DNA from: an uncultured Dehalococcoidia bacterium
GTDB taxonomy: Bacteria; Chloroflexota; Dehalococcoidia; Lucifugimonadales; UBA3495
Assembly: GCA_951813535.1 (NCBI GenBank)
Contig: OX638345.1
Location: 1,919,158-1,983,157, forward strand
DNA: 64,000 nt
Reading direction: 5' to 3'
Positions 34,588-43,374 of the stretch are shown piece after piece. How positions within the stretch are numbered: the first letter of the stretch is position 1; every line of letters begins with the position of its first letter. Made by a program: the position numbers and the translations under genes. The notes under the pieces are model-generated. The model saw only the letters and a program-made list of their open reading frames with translations, had not been told where the DNA came from and did no database searches.

Positions 34588-35622
34588 TTGAGCCAAAAAC
34601 TGCAACTGAGCGTGGTCGACCAATCGCCGATGCGGGAGGGCAGCAACGCCGGTGTCGCTCTTCGAGAAACCATCCAACTCGCGGTAGCCACAGAGCAGAT
34701 GGGTTACCAGCGTTATTGGGTGGCGGAGCACCACAACCTGCCCAACTTCGCCGGCACTGCCCCCGAGGTCATGGTGGGCCAGATCGCGGCGCACACCCGG
34801 AGCATCCGCGTCGGTTCCGGCGGCGTGATGCTGCCTCACTACAGCTCCCTCAAGGTGGCCGAGACCTTCCGGATCCTGGACTCGCTGTACCCGGACCGCA
34901 TCGACCTGGGCATCGGTCGCGCCCCCGGCAGCGACCAGATCACCGCTGCGGCCCTCGCCTATCCCAGCATGCCCAAGGACGTCCGCCACTTTCCGCAGCA
35001 AGTAAGGGACGTCATCAACTACCTGAACGATACCCAACCTGACGATCATCCATTCAACGAGGTCCTCGCCGCGCCGGAGGAGTCCGAGACAGTCCCCCAG
35101 GTCTGGCTCCTCGGTTCCCGCTACGAATCCGCATTCATGGCCGCCAAGATGGGCCTGCCCTTCGCCTACGCCCATTTCTTCGGCATGGGCGCCACCGACG
35201 GCCCGCAGATCGTCGAGTCCTACCGCCAGAACTTTGAGGCCTCAGAGTACCTGCCCGAACCCCTGGTGAACGTGGGCGTCCAGGTGCTGTGCGCCGACAC
35301 CGAGGAGGAGGCCCGCCGCATCGCGTCCAGCAGGAACCTTGGCCGCCTCCGCTCGGTGACCGGTCGGGCCAAGGGTGTCCCGCACCCCGATTTGGCCGCC
35401 AATTACAAGTACCTCGCCAACGAATGGCAATTCATCCAGCAGTACAGCCGTAACTGCGTCGACGGCGATCCTGACCAGGTCAAGGAAGGCTTGGAGAAAG
35501 TGGCCGAGGATTATCAGACTCCTGACCTCAGCGTCGTTACCATCTGCTACCACTTCGAAGACCGCGTTCGATCCTATGAACTGGTCGCCGCGGTTTGCGG
35601 TCTTGAACCGCTAACTGATTAG
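34588..35622 (+). CDS. LLM-class flavin-dependent oxidoreductase, MsnO8-like
   Basis: Luciferase-like (beta/alpha)8 flavoprotein, 344 residues. Typical blocks: LSVVDQSP at the start, TEQMGYQRYWVAEHHNLPNFAGTAPEV, IRVGSGGVMLPHYSSLKVAE, LYPDRIDLGIGRAPGSDQ and VWLLGSRYESAFMAAKMGLPFAYAHFF. These match the FMN-dependent MsnO8 subgroup rather than F420 enzymes. Substrate unknown. TTG 34588 with CAGGGGGA six bases upstream. A palindromic repeat starts within its stop codon, at the 3' end. Confidence 0.88.
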   Translation: MSQKLQLSVVDQSPMREGSNAGVALRETIQLAVATEQMGYQRYWVAEHHNLPNFAGTAPEVMVGQIAAHTRSIRVGSGGVMLPHYSSLKVAETFRILDSLYPDRIDLGIGRAPGSDQITAAALAYPSMPKDVRHFPQQVRDVINYLNDTQPDDHPFNEVLAAPEESETVPQVWLLGSRYESAFMAAKMGLPFAYAHFFGMGATDGPQIVESYRQNFEASEYLPEPLVNVGVQVLCADTEEEARRIASSRNLGRLRSVTGRAKGVPHPDLAANYKYLANEWQFIQQYSRNCVDGDPDQVKEGLEKVAEDYQTPDLSVVTICYHFEDRVRSYELVAAVCGLEPLTD

Positions 35623-35644
35623 GGGCGAATGATCATCCGCCCCT
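35621..35644. repeat. Dispersed palindrome, copy 3
   Basis: AGGGGCGAATGA joined to TCATCCGCCCCT, one mismatch from the perfect copy, and flanked by TT/AA to 28 bp. It begins at the stop codon of the LLM gene and lies 29 bp before the convergent HAD gene stop, so both genes end beside it. Confidence 0.9.
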
Positions 35645-35672
35645 AATCATCGTGGCTATGGCCGTTTGAGCC

Positions 35673-36398
35673 TTACGCTCCCAGCTTGGCCGCCAGGTCC
35701 ACGAAACTGTCCGCCACCACGTTGAACGACGGGTCCGGAGTCGGATCCGGCGTGCGGTCCGGCCCGTGCTCCCTCGGGCGCGGCACGAACCCAGTGCGCA
35801 GGCCCACCTTGGCCGACGCCAGCAGGTCGCCCTGGTGCGCCGCCACCATCATCACCTGCTCGGGCTTCAAACCAAGCAGCTTTACCGCCGTTCCGTAGCT
35901 CTCCGGGTCCGGCTTGTAGTGCTGCGCCACCTCGGCGCCCAGGATGCAGTCCCAGGGCATGCCGCCGTTCTTGGCCATGTTGGTCATCAGCGCGATGTTG
36001 CCGTTGGACATGGGCGCGATGACAAACCTGTTCTTGAGCCGGTACAGGCCCGGCACGCTGTCGGACCAGGGGCGGAGGTTGTGCCAGAAGTAGGTGACTT
36101 CCATCTTCTCGTCGTCATCCAACCCGCTGATCTCGTATTCGTCCAGCACCTCGTCCAGGGACATCCGGTGCAGAGCGTCAAGGTTGGTCCAGGGCAGTTC
36201 GCCGGTGCGCACCTTGTTCATGTAAGGTCCGTACTTGCCGCGCCACGCATCCGCGAACGCGCCCCAGTCCCGGTCGATCCCCTTGATCCGACCCATGTTC
36301 GCGCACTGCTCGGTGATGCTTGACCGCCAGTCGACCACGGTGCCGAAAACGTCAAAAATGCAGGCTCTGATGTCCAGCCCCAACGGGGTATTCGCCAT
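35673..36398 (-). CDS. HAD-superfamily haloacid-dehalogenase-type hydrolase
   Basis: 241 residues of the type II haloacid dehalogenase subgroup. Nucleophile motif CIFDVFGTVVDWRSS, motif II region VIAPMSNGNIALM, and DCILGAEVAQHYKPDPESYGTAV with the conserved Lys, then MMVAAHQGDLLASAKVGLRTGFV with the acidic residues. It may dehalogenate 2-haloacids or act as a phosphatase; the pattern around SNGN is dehalogenase-like. ATG 36398 with AAAGGAG about ten bases upstream. Confidence 0.88.
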   Translation of the reverse strand: MANTPLGLDIRACIFDVFGTVVDWRSSITEQCANMGRIKGIDRDWGAFADAWRGKYGPYMNKVRTGELPWTNLDALHRMSLDEVLDEYEISGLDDDEKMEVTYFWHNLRPWSDSVPGLYRLKNRFVIAPMSNGNIALMTNMAKNGGMPWDCILGAEVAQHYKPDPESYGTAVKLLGLKPEQVMMVAAHQGDLLASAKVGLRTGFVPRPREHGPDRTPDPTPDPSFNVVADSFVDLAAKLGA

Positions 36399-36542
36399 GA
36401 TGTGTGTCTCCTTTGCTGGCAGTTCCGCCCTGCCGTTGCCGCCGATATCCTAGCATATCCCGCCGCCGCTCCCCGGCCGGGCGTGGCCGACATTGCCCTT
36501 GTCCCATGCGCGACCCGTGAAATTCTTCTGGCGATCACTCGG

Positions 36543-36571
36543 TTACGTACTGAGCAAGTACACGCTATAAT
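36543..36571 (+). promoter_or_regulatory. Putative promoter of the small membrane-protein gene
   Basis: TTACGT, 17 bp, TATAAT; the spacer contains the inverted repeat GTACT / AGTAC (5-base loop). Confidence 0.5.
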
Positions 36572-36615
36572 CCAGTCCAGATCTCCGGTTCCGCTGCGCA
36601 GGGGTAGGTGCGAAG

Positions 36616-36999
36616 ATGAAAGACCGTTACGAACAGGAAATCGAGCAGCTGCTCAACGAGCTGGACTCCGACGTTCCCGACCCTCCGGCCGCACCGGCGG
36701 ACGCTCCGCCGCCCCTGGATGACCAGCCGTCCCCCTACGCTCCCCGGCCGCGCCGTTCCAAGGCCTTCATCTCGCCCACCAAGCTTGCCATCGCTGGCGG
36801 AGTGCTGGCCCTCATTGGCTTGTTCCTGGCCAGGATGATGTGGCTTTCCCTGGCCGGCCTGGTCCTGATGGCGGCGGCAATCGCGTGGATGTTCTTCCGG
36901 CGCATGGGCAACCGGAGCCAGCAGTATTGGCGCGGCCGTCCCATCGAGCCGGAACCACAGGGAACCTGGCAGCGCTTCCGCAGGTGGCTGTCCCAGTAA
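36616..36999 (+). CDS. Hypothetical two-helix membrane protein
   Basis: 127 residues. An acidic N-terminus (YEQEIEQLLNELDSD) and a Pro-rich linker (PPAAPADAPPPLDD) precede a basic patch and two close hydrophobic helices (about 58-72 and 75-92), ending in a basic tail (RRMGNRSQQYWRG). I do not recognise it. The Pro-rich linker plus acidic start recall small membrane anchors. It ends one base before the gamma-glutamyltransferase stop, tail to tail. ATG 36616, preceded by a promoter-like TATAAT. Confidence 0.6.
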   Translation: MKDRYEQEIEQLLNELDSDVPDPPAAPADAPPPLDDQPSPYAPRPRRSKAFISPTKLAIAGGVLALIGLFLARMMWLSLAGLVLMAAAIAWMFFRRMGNRSQQYWRGRPIEPEPQGTWQRFRRWLSQ

Positions 37000-38601
37000 T
37001 TACCAGCCGACGGCGGCGCCGTCTTTGCGCGGCTCGCTGCCGCCGCTCAGCACCCCGGAGTTGGGGTCCCTGCTGATCACCTGCCCGCCGCCCATACCGC
37101 CGGCGCCGCCCCGCTGCGGACCGTGCATCACGTTGACCCGGTGGCCCCGCTGGTGCAGACCAGAGACCACTTCATCGTCAACGTCCCCTTCCAGCCACAC
37201 CGAATCGCCCGCCACCTGGAACCGCAGGGCGTCCAGCGCTCCCTGCGCGTCCATGCCGAAGTCCACCATGTTGGAGATCACCTGCAGGTGACCCTGGGGC
37301 TGCATGAACCCGCCCATGACGCCGTAACTCAGCCACAGCTCGTCATTCCGCGTCGCCATGGCCGGGATGATGGTGTGGAACGGCCGTTTACCGCCTTCCA
37401 GCGAGTTGGGATGGCCCGGCCTCACGTTGAACAGGGACGCCCGGTTGTGCATCACGATCCCGGTGCCGGGTACCACTAACCCTGACCCGAAGTTCGCGAA
37501 CACGCTGTTGATCAGCGAGCAGGCGTTCCCCGCGCCATCGACCACGCTGATGTACACGGTGTCGCTGCCCGGAACCATCTTTCCGTAGGGTGCGGTGTCC
37601 ATCGCCCGCTCAGGACTGATCAGTCCGCGCCGGCCCTTGGCGTACTCCTTGGACGTCCACATTTCGGTGGGCACGTCGGCGCAGCGCGGGTCGGCCAGGT
37701 ATTCAAACGCGTCCGCAAATCCTAACCGGGTGGCTTCGATCAGAAGGTGGTACCGTTCCGCGCTCTGGGGTCCCATGCCAGAAATGTCAAACCCTTCGAC
37801 GATGTTCAGCGCCTCCAACGCGACGATGCCCTGGCCATTGGGCGGGCACTCCCAGCAGGTCACCCCCCGGTAGTCCGTCTTGATGGGCACGTCCCAATCC
37901 GAGTGGTGCGACTCCAGGTCCTCTTCGGCTAGCCAACCGCCCTGCTCCTGCACGAACTGCGCCATGACCGACGCTATCGGCCCAGTGTAAAACGCCTCGC
38001 TCCCGCCCTCGGCGACCGCCCGCAGCGTGCCAGCTAGGGTCGGCAGCCGCATGACTTCGCCCTCACGCGGAGCGCGCCCGTTCACCAGCAACTCCTGGCC
38101 CGACGGCAACGCCGCAAGTTTGTCTTCCTGCTGCTGCCACTGGAAACCGATGATGTCGCTGACCGGAAACCCGTTCTCAGCATAGTCGATGGCCGGCCCC
38201 AACGCGTCGGCCAGGCTTATCGTCCCTTCGCTCTCCAGCAGCGCCTCCCATCCGTGCACCGTTCCGGGAACCGAGATGGACAACGGGCCGAATGCTGGCA
38301 TGCGGCTGCGTCCCTTGGCGTGCAGGTCCTCAATCGACGCTGCCTTCGGAGCCCGTCCGCTGCCGTTCAGCGCCAAAACGTTCTTGTCCGCTGCTTTCCA
38401 GATCAGCGCGAACAAGTCGCCGCCGACCCCGGTCGACATCGGCTCCACCACGTTAAGTGTCGCCGCGGTCGCCACCGCCGCGTCAACGGCGTTCCCTCCA
38501 TCCATCAGTACCTTGAGTCCGGCCATGGCCGCCAGCGGTTGGCTGGTGGCGACCATCCCGTGGGTGGCATGAATGGTGGAACGACGCGAGTTGAAGAACA
38601 T
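37000..38601 (-). CDS. ggt: Gamma-glutamyltransferase family protein
   Basis: Ntn-hydrolase that autocleaves into two chains and transfers gamma-glutamyl groups, 533 residues. The large-chain start HGMVATSQPLAAMAGLKVLMDGGNAVDAAVA and STGVGGDLFALIW are typical. The self-cleavage and catalytic Thr should be in DTVYISVVDGAGNACSLINSVFANFGSGLVVPGTGIVMHNR; the usual TTH reads TVY, so the second Thr and His are replaced while the first Thr is kept. GGPQ-like MGGFMQPQGH ends the core. No signal peptide, so cytosolic like many bacterial homologues. ATG 38601. Confidence 0.9.
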   Translation of the reverse strand: MFFNSRRSTIHATHGMVATSQPLAAMAGLKVLMDGGNAVDAAVATAATLNVVEPMSTGVGGDLFALIWKAADKNVLALNGSGRAPKAASIEDLHAKGRSRMPAFGPLSISVPGTVHGWEALLESEGTISLADALGPAIDYAENGFPVSDIIGFQWQQQEDKLAALPSGQELLVNGRAPREGEVMRLPTLAGTLRAVAEGGSEAFYTGPIASVMAQFVQEQGGWLAEEDLESHHSDWDVPIKTDYRGVTCWECPPNGQGIVALEALNIVEGFDISGMGPQSAERYHLLIEATRLGFADAFEYLADPRCADVPTEMWTSKEYAKGRRGLISPERAMDTAPYGKMVPGSDTVYISVVDGAGNACSLINSVFANFGSGLVVPGTGIVMHNRASLFNVRPGHPNSLEGGKRPFHTIIPAMATRNDELWLSYGVMGGFMQPQGHLQVISNMVDFGMDAQGALDALRFQVAGDSVWLEGDVDDEVVSGLHQRGHRVNVMHGPQRGGAGGMGGGQVISRDPNSGVLSGGSEPRKDGAAVGW

Positions 38602-38769
38602 GGTATCGGCTCCGGGGTTGAGGTGCCCGCCAGTTTAGCATGCCCCCGGAAACGTGGACGCGAGGGCCGTTATGATAAGATGCTGGCGTCGCTTCTCCGG
38701 ACCTTCTTTTCCGACCGTCAGCGACTCGATCACACGCACGTTAATTGGCACCAGCCAGGAGGTTCCTCG

Positions 38770-39243
38770 ATGGCTATCACCGTAGGCCAGCCCGCACCCG
38801 ATTTCACCCTGCACGAAAACCCCGCGACGCGCCACAGTCTCAGCGACTATCGCGGCAAGAACGTGGTGCTCGCCTTCTTCCCGGGCGCTTTCACCGGCGT
38901 ATGCACCACCGAAATGTGCACGTTGCGCGACAGCATTGGCGAGTTCGAAAACATGAACGCCGAGGTCATCGGCATCACCGTCGACCCGCCCTTTGCCCAG
39001 GCCGCTTGGAAGGCTGCCAACAATGTCAACTACACGTTCCTGAGCGACTACAACCGGGAGGTGGTCAACTCCTACGACGTCGCGCTGCCCGGTCTCGCCG
39101 GCATGGAAGGCTACGTCGCCGCCAAGCGCGCCGTGACCATCGTCGATGCTCAGGGCGTTGTCCGCTACCACTGGGTCGCCGACGCGCCGGTCAACGAGCC
39201 GAACTACGATGAGGTCAAGGCGGCGGTAGCCGCGCTGGGTTAG
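38770..39243 (+). CDS. Peroxiredoxin (Bcp/AhpE-like)
   Basis: Thiol peroxidase, 157 residues. The peroxidatic Cys45 is in FFPGAFTGVCTTEMC and a second Cys50 lies five residues on, as in Bcp-type enzymes where it resolves the sulfenic acid. VIGITVDPPFAQAAWKAANNVNYTFLSDYNREVV and the Arg of KRAVTIVDAQGVVRYHW follow. Nearby sulfite reductase and gamma-glutamyl enzymes do not add specific partners. ATG 38770 with GGAGG eight bases upstream; the long in-frame extension to 38254 overlaps ggt and is not real. Confidence 0.93.
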   Translation: MAITVGQPAPDFTLHENPATRHSLSDYRGKNVVLAFFPGAFTGVCTTEMCTLRDSIGEFENMNAEVIGITVDPPFAQAAWKAANNVNYTFLSDYNREVVNSYDVALPGLAGMEGYVAAKRAVTIVDAQGVVRYHWVADAPVNEPNYDEVKAAVAALG

Positions 39244-39268
39244 CGCACAGACTGAACCGGAAATTTCA

Positions 39269-39295
39269 GGGGCGGCCCTCGCGGTCGCCCTTTCT
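39269..39295 (+). terminator. Terminator after the peroxiredoxin gene
   Basis: Stem GGGCGGCC / GGTCGCCC (one G-T pair), loop CTCGC, then TTTCT, 26 bp after the stop; convergent with the nucleoside hydrolase gene. Confidence 0.7.
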
Positions 39296-39322
39296 CGTTA
39301 CCGAGCGTCTACGGCCGGACCG

Positions 39323-40294
39323 CTAGGGCTTCCACGGGTTGCTCACCAGCCTCTGCACCACCATTTCCGTCAGCCGTTCGGCGTCCACCTCAAGACACAC
39401 GTCGACGTTGGCAGCCCGGCCGGTCAGGCCGTACCAGTCCGTCACCGTTTGCCCGCGAGTCAGGTTGCTTCCCGTGTCGACGACCACCGGCAGCCGCCGC
39501 ATGGTCATCAGGGTCGGATCGACGGCGGCCGCCACGGCGGGCACATCGTTGTAGCGCACCGCTTCGCCGTCCGCTAACCGACCCAGCCGGCGGTATGCCG
39601 CTTGCGTGTAGGCCGATGCTGACACGAGCAGCCGCACCGCCGGGGCGGAACTGGCGCGCAGCTGCTCGAACTGCTGGTCCGAAATCCCGCACCGGTCGCA
39701 TACGTCCAGACCCACTTGGACAATGGGCACGCCCGAGTCGTACAGGATCGCCGCCGCTTCCGGATCCTCGTGGATGTTGGCCGTGGCCACCGGCGAAACG
39801 TTGCCGGGAACCCTCACCGCGCCGCCCATGACCACCACGCCGGCCAGCGCGCCCGCAATTTCCGGCGCCAGCCGCAGGGCCAACGCCACGTTCGTCATCC
39901 GGCCCAACGCCAGTACCGTGATCTCCCCAGGCGCGTCCAGCGCCCTGGCCGCTATCTCCACCGCCGCCCGACGGGTCGGGCCGTTTTCGACCGGCTGGGT
40001 GGGCGGGGCACTGTTTGTTACCTCGCCCAATGCGTCGCCGCCGTGGATGTGCGACGCCCAGCCCGCCACCGGGGGCCGAATCAGTGGACCCTCCGCTCCC
40101 GCATACACCGGTATGTCCTCGCGCCCCGCCGCTTCCAGGATTCTGCGGGCATTATCAGCGCACCGCGGCATCGAACCGTTGCCATAGCTGATCGTCAGCG
40201 CGTCGACCTGCAGTTCCGGGCTCGCCAGCGCCAGCAGGATCGCCGCGCAGTCGTCAACTCCCGGATCCGTGTCGATGATTACACGCTTCGTCAT
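39323..40294 (-). CDS. Nucleoside hydrolase
   Basis: Cleaves the N-glycosidic bond of nucleosides, 323 residues of the inosine-uridine preferring family. The calcium-binding start RVIIDTDPGVDDCAAI is diagnostic; TISYGNGSMPRCADNARRILEAAG, GALAGVVVMGGAVRVPGNVSPVATANIHEDPEAAAIL and a late DVCLEVDA follow. NIHEDPEA matches the purine/pyrimidine subgroups' metal Asp region. ATG 40294 with GGAG six bases upstream; the 40309 alternative lacks a site. Confidence 0.92.
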   Translation of the reverse strand: MTKRVIIDTDPGVDDCAAILLALASPELQVDALTISYGNGSMPRCADNARRILEAAGREDIPVYAGAEGPLIRPPVAGWASHIHGGDALGEVTNSAPPTQPVENGPTRRAAVEIAARALDAPGEITVLALGRMTNVALALRLAPEIAGALAGVVVMGGAVRVPGNVSPVATANIHEDPEAAAILYDSGVPIVQVGLDVCDRCGISDQQFEQLRASSAPAVRLLVSASAYTQAAYRRLGRLADGEAVRYNDVPAVAAAVDPTLMTMRRLPVVVDTGSNLTRGQTVTDWYGLTGRAANVDVCLEVDAERLTEMVVQRLVSNPWKP

Positions 40295-40594
40295 GTTGTT
40301 CTCCGGCACTTGTCTGTCCCTTGAGTAAGACCTGGAGCCGCGTCTTCTCCATTCAACCTCCGTCGTCAGTGAGATGCGCTCCCGGGTGTAGGGTCATCGA
40401 TCCCGCGTGCCCGCGATACGGCGAGTGGTTGGCAAGGGCGAGACCTGCCCAGTCGTCGATTGTTTAGGAACCGGCGGCGGTTGTTCCCGGTGGTTACCAA
40501 AATCGGCCGCCTGTTTTGACGTCCGCAGCCGGTTGCGGCATTATACCTGCCGCTACGCGGGCCGCTCGGAGTGGCCCACTCGGAGGGACAAGCA
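40295..40594. other. Intergenic region between nucleoside hydrolase and alcohol dehydrogenase
   Basis: 300 bp, divergent starts. A promoter-like pair TTGACG (40516-40521), 17 bp, CATTAT (40539-40544) lies 50 bp before the dehydrogenase start. I see no coding sequence and no hairpin of note. Confidence 0.5.
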
Positions 40595-41683
40595 ATGCCG
40601 GTCAATGAAGTTCAGGGTGTGGTGTCGCGTGCCAAAGGCGCGCCGGTGGAACTGGTTCCGATCCTGGTGCCGGATCCGGGCGAAGGTGAGGCCTTGGTGC
40701 GCGTGCAGGCCTGCGGTGTCTGCCACACCGATCTGCACTACCGGGAGGGCGCCATCAACGACGACTTCCCCTTCCTGTTGGGACACGAAGCTGCCGGCGT
40801 GGTAGATAAGGTCGGCCCGGACGTGACCAACGTTGCGCCCGGCGACTTCGTGATCCTCGCCTGGCGGGCGCCCTGCGGCAACTGCCGGTCCTGTCTGCGC
40901 GGCCGGCCCTGGTATTGTTTCGCTAGCCGCAACGCCGAGCAAGAAATGACCCTCGCCGATGGCTCCCCGCTGTCCCCTGCCCTTGGCATCGGCGCGTTCT
41001 GCGAGTTGACCCTGGTCGACGCCCTCCAGGCCGTCAAGGTCGATACGTCCGCCAGCCCGTTGGCCGCCGGCCTCATCGGCTGTGGCGTCATGGCCGGTTT
41101 GGGTGCCGCCATGAACACCGGCAACGTCGGTCGGGGGGACTCCGTCGCCGTCATCGGCTGTGGAGGCGTGGGCAACGCGGCCATCGCCGGCTCACGTTTG
41201 GCTGGCGCCCACACCATCATCGGCGTCGACATCGACGAACGAAAGCTGGAGTGGGCCCGCCAACTGGGTGCCACACACACCGTCAACTCAACAGACACTG
41301 ATCCGGTCGAGGCGATCCGCGCCCTGACCGACGGTAACGGAGCCAACGTAGTCATCGAGGCCGTCGGTAACCCGGCCACCTACGAGCAGGCCTTCTACGC
41401 CCGTGATCTGGCTGGCACTGTCGTCCTGGTCGGCGTGCCTGATCCCACCATGAAAATCGAATTGCCCCTCATCGAGGTGTTCGGTCGCGGCGGTTCGCTG
41501 AAGTCTTCGTGGTACGGCGATTGCCTGCCCACCCGCGATTTCCCCATGCTCATTGACCTGTATCTGCAGGGTCGGCTCGATCTGGATGCTTTCGTGAGCG
41601 AACGCATCGGCATCGGTGAAGTCGAAGCCGCCTTCGCCAGCATGGAGCGCGGCGAAGTGCTCCGCTCCGTCGTCGTGATGTAG
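40595..41683 (+). CDS. Zinc-dependent alcohol dehydrogenase
   Basis: Medium-chain dehydrogenase, 362 residues, of the class close to glutathione- or mycothiol-dependent formaldehyde dehydrogenases. Catalytic zinc ligands are in [20 protein letters not shown] and LIGCGVMAG; structural zinc is bound by the four Cys of [20 protein letters not shown] site: [19 protein letters not shown] with Asp in VDIDERK. The end [10 protein letters not shown] is usual. Thiol cofactor and substrate unknown. ATG 40595 with CGGAGGG eight bases upstream. The hydrolase begins 9 bp after it. Confidence 0.92.
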   Translation: MPVNEVQGVVSRAKGAPVELVPILVPDPGEGEALVRVQACGVCHTDLHYREGAINDDFPFLLGHEAAGVVDKVGPDVTNVAPGDFVILAWRAPCGNCRSCLRGRPWYCFASRNAEQEMTLADGSPLSPALGIGAFCELTLVDALQAVKVDTSASPLAAGLIGCGVMAGLGAAMNTGNVGRGDSVAVIGCGGVGNAAIAGSRLAGAHTIIGVDIDERKLEWARQLGATHTVNSTDTDPVEAIRALTDGNGANVVIEAVGNPATYEQAFYARDLAGTVVLVGVPDPTMKIELPLIEVFGRGGSLKSSWYGDCLPTRDFPMLIDLYLQGRLDLDAFVSERIGIGEVEAAFASMERGEVLRSVVVM

Positions 41684-41692
41684 GCGCACGTC

Positions 41693-42430
41693 GTGGCAAC
41701 CTTCATCCTCATCCACGGCGCCTGGCACGGCGGATGGTCCTGGTGGAAGACCGCTCCGCTGCTGCGTGACGCCGGCCATCACGTCCTGGCGCCCAGTCTC
41801 ACCGGTCTGGGCGAGCGGCAGCACCTGGCGGCGCTCATGCCTCCCGCCGCGATCAATCTCGACCTGCACGTCCGCGACGTCGTTTCCCTGCTCCACGCAG
41901 AGGACCTCACTGAGGTCATTCTCGTCGGTCACGCCTACGCCGGAATGGTCATTGCCGGCGTCGCGGAACTGGCTCCCGAACGCATCTCAGCCCTCGTCTA
42001 CGTCAACGGCGTAGCGCCGTCCGACGGCGAGGCCATGGTCGATCAACTCGAGGCCGTCCGCGGTCCCGAATTCGTCACCCGAATCCGAGGATTCATCGCC
42101 GAAGGCGCGCCGTTCATGCCCGCGCCTACCGACGCTGAGGAAATCGCCCGTCGCTGGTCCATAACCGACCCGTCAGATCAGGCGTTCATGCTGCCCCGTC
42201 TCTCCCCACAGCCAACTCTCACCTTCTCGCAGCCGATCCGAACCGGCAATCCTGACGCTGCTGCCCTGCGCCGGGAATTCATCCTGTGCAGCGAGTCGGG
42301 TTTCGAGCCCGTCGCCGTGCGCGCTTCCGCCTCCGGCTGGGGCGTCCACCACATCGATACCGGCCATGATCCCATGGTCACCACTCCCCGGGAGTTGGCC
42401 GACATTCTGCTCGCCATCGCATCATCGTGA
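41693..42430 (+). CDS. Alpha/beta hydrolase-fold protein with Ala at the nucleophile position
   Basis: 245 residues, of the AB_hydrolase/EST family with LIHGAWHGGWSWWKTAPLL. The nucleophile elbow reads GHAYAG (residues 79-84), with Ala81 where Ser is normal in GHSYAG; the DNA codon is GCC. The acid and base would be in SESGFEP and DTGHDPMVTTP, where His is conserved. Loss of Ser suggests no esterase activity, or activity by an alternative route as in hydroxynitrile-lyase-like folds (inference). GTG 41693. Close to the dehydrogenase (9 bp), so co-transcribed. Confidence 0.82.
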   Translation: MATFILIHGAWHGGWSWWKTAPLLRDAGHHVLAPSLTGLGERQHLAALMPPAAINLDLHVRDVVSLLHAEDLTEVILVGHAYAGMVIAGVAELAPERISALVYVNGVAPSDGEAMVDQLEAVRGPEFVTRIRGFIAEGAPFMPAPTDAEEIARRWSITDPSDQAFMLPRLSPQPTLTFSQPIRTGNPDAAALRREFILCSESGFEPVAVRASASGWGVHHIDTGHDPMVTTPRELADILLAIASS

Positions 42431-42544
42431 ACCGCGTTGTCGCGAGGCTGCGCCGGGCCAACGGCGTAGCGTTTGCGCCCCAAACCTGCCCTGGATAGCC
42501 TGGCCCGGAGAGGCCGAACTCCATCGTCCGGCCGCGCCCGTTTC

Positions 42545-42573
42545 TTGACGCATTCCGGGTTAGGCAGTACCAT
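42545..42573 (+). promoter_or_regulatory. Putative rpmH promoter
   Basis: TTGACG, 17 bp, TACCAT, 23 bp before the rpmH start. No dnaA or DnaA-box cluster precedes it. Confidence 0.5.
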
Positions 42574-42596
42574 AATTTGCCGTCGGAGATCAACCA

Positions 42597-42734
42597 ATGC
42601 CCAAACGAACTTACCAACCCAAAAAGCGACGCCGCGCCCGCGTGCACGGTTTCCGCTCGCGTTCCCGCACTTCGGACGGCCGCGCCGTCCTGCGCCGCCG
42701 GCGTTTCAAAGGCCGGCACCGGCTGTCCGTATAG
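42597..42734 (+). CDS. rpmH: 50S ribosomal protein L34
   Basis: A 45-residue basic ribosomal protein with the invariable frame [44 protein letters not shown]. It starts at ATG 42597 with CGGAG seven bases before. Followed by rnpA at 47 bp, the universal pairing. dnaA is not next to it here. Confidence 0.96.
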   Translation: MPKRTYQPKKRRRARVHGFRSRSRTSDGRAVLRRRRFKGRHRLSV

Positions 42735-42781
42735 CCAACGGTCTGTTGGCCGCTTTGATCGTCGCCGGTTCCTTTCAATCG

Positions 42782-43159
42782 ATGCAACGGCAACATAGGC
42801 TGGGCAGCGCCGGGCGTATCTCTGAGATCCACCGTAGAGGGCGGAGCGTGGCCAATGGGCTGCTGGTCATGCGCGTACTGCCCAACGGTCTGGACCGCAG
42901 CCGCTTCTGCTTCGTAACCGGAAAACGCGTCGGCAAAGCCGTGGCGCGAAACCGCGTTAAACGCCGTTTGCGAGAGGTTGTCCGCCGCTCCGCAGCCGCT
43001 CCCGGATGGGACAGCGTACTCATCGCCCGCAAAGGGGCCGCCGACGCGGATTTCGGGCAGTTGGAACGCGCGGTACACAACCTGATGCGCCGGACCAGGC
43101 TCAACGCTCCGCCAGCGCTGACCGAGGGTTCCGAAGGTCCCCAGGATGCGGTGCAATGA
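42782..43159 (+). CDS. rnpA: Ribonuclease P protein component
   Basis: Protein subunit of RNase P, tRNA 5' processing. 125 residues. The RNA-binding block RFCFVTGKRVGKAVARNRVKRRLREVVRR is unmistakable, and the following WDSVLIARKGAADADFGQLERAVHNLMRR is normal. ATG 42782 is chosen because the family sequence begins near residue 8; the longer open frame back to 42473 runs over rpmH. It overlaps yidD by 4 bp (ATGA). Confidence 0.95.
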   Translation: MQRQHRLGSAGRISEIHRRGRSVANGLLVMRVLPNGLDRSRFCFVTGKRVGKAVARNRVKRRLREVVRRSAAAPGWDSVLIARKGAADADFGQLERAVHNLMRRTRLNAPPALTEGSEGPQDAVQ

Positions 43160-43365
43160 AAGTCGTCGCTCTCGCCGCAATCCGCCTGTATCAGCAGGCT
43201 TTTTCTCCTTACCTGCCCAGCGCTTGCCGTTACCAGCCCAGTTGCTCCCAGTACACGGTGGACGCAATCACCCGCTACGGCGTCGGCCGGGGAACCTGGC
43301 TCGGCTTGCGCCGAATTTTGCGCTGTACCCCCGTGGGCGGTCACGGGTATGACCCTGTCGTTTGA
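43156..43365 (+). CDS. yidD: Membrane protein insertion efficiency factor YidD
   Basis: Small membrane-associated factor that assists Sec/YidC insertion. 69 residues with the family core IRLYQQAFSPYLPSACRYQPSCSQYTVDAITRYG and WLGLRRILRCTPVGGHGYDPV. The three Cys of the core are all present. ATG 43156 overlaps the rnpA stop. Confidence 0.95.
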   Translation: MKVVALAAIRLYQQAFSPYLPSACRYQPSCSQYTVDAITRYGVGRGTWLGLRRILRCTPVGGHGYDPVV

Positions 43366-43374
43366 CCGTTGATT

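Noticed and set aside
34438-35175. 245-residue minus-strand ORF upstream of pstC, a possible PstS
   Set aside because: Antisense to the LLM gene; no phosphate-binding protein motif or signal peptide.
42431-42596. Replication origin next to rpmH
   Set aside because: rpmH often lies beside dnaA and oriC, but no dnaA gene and no cluster of TTATCCACA boxes is seen.
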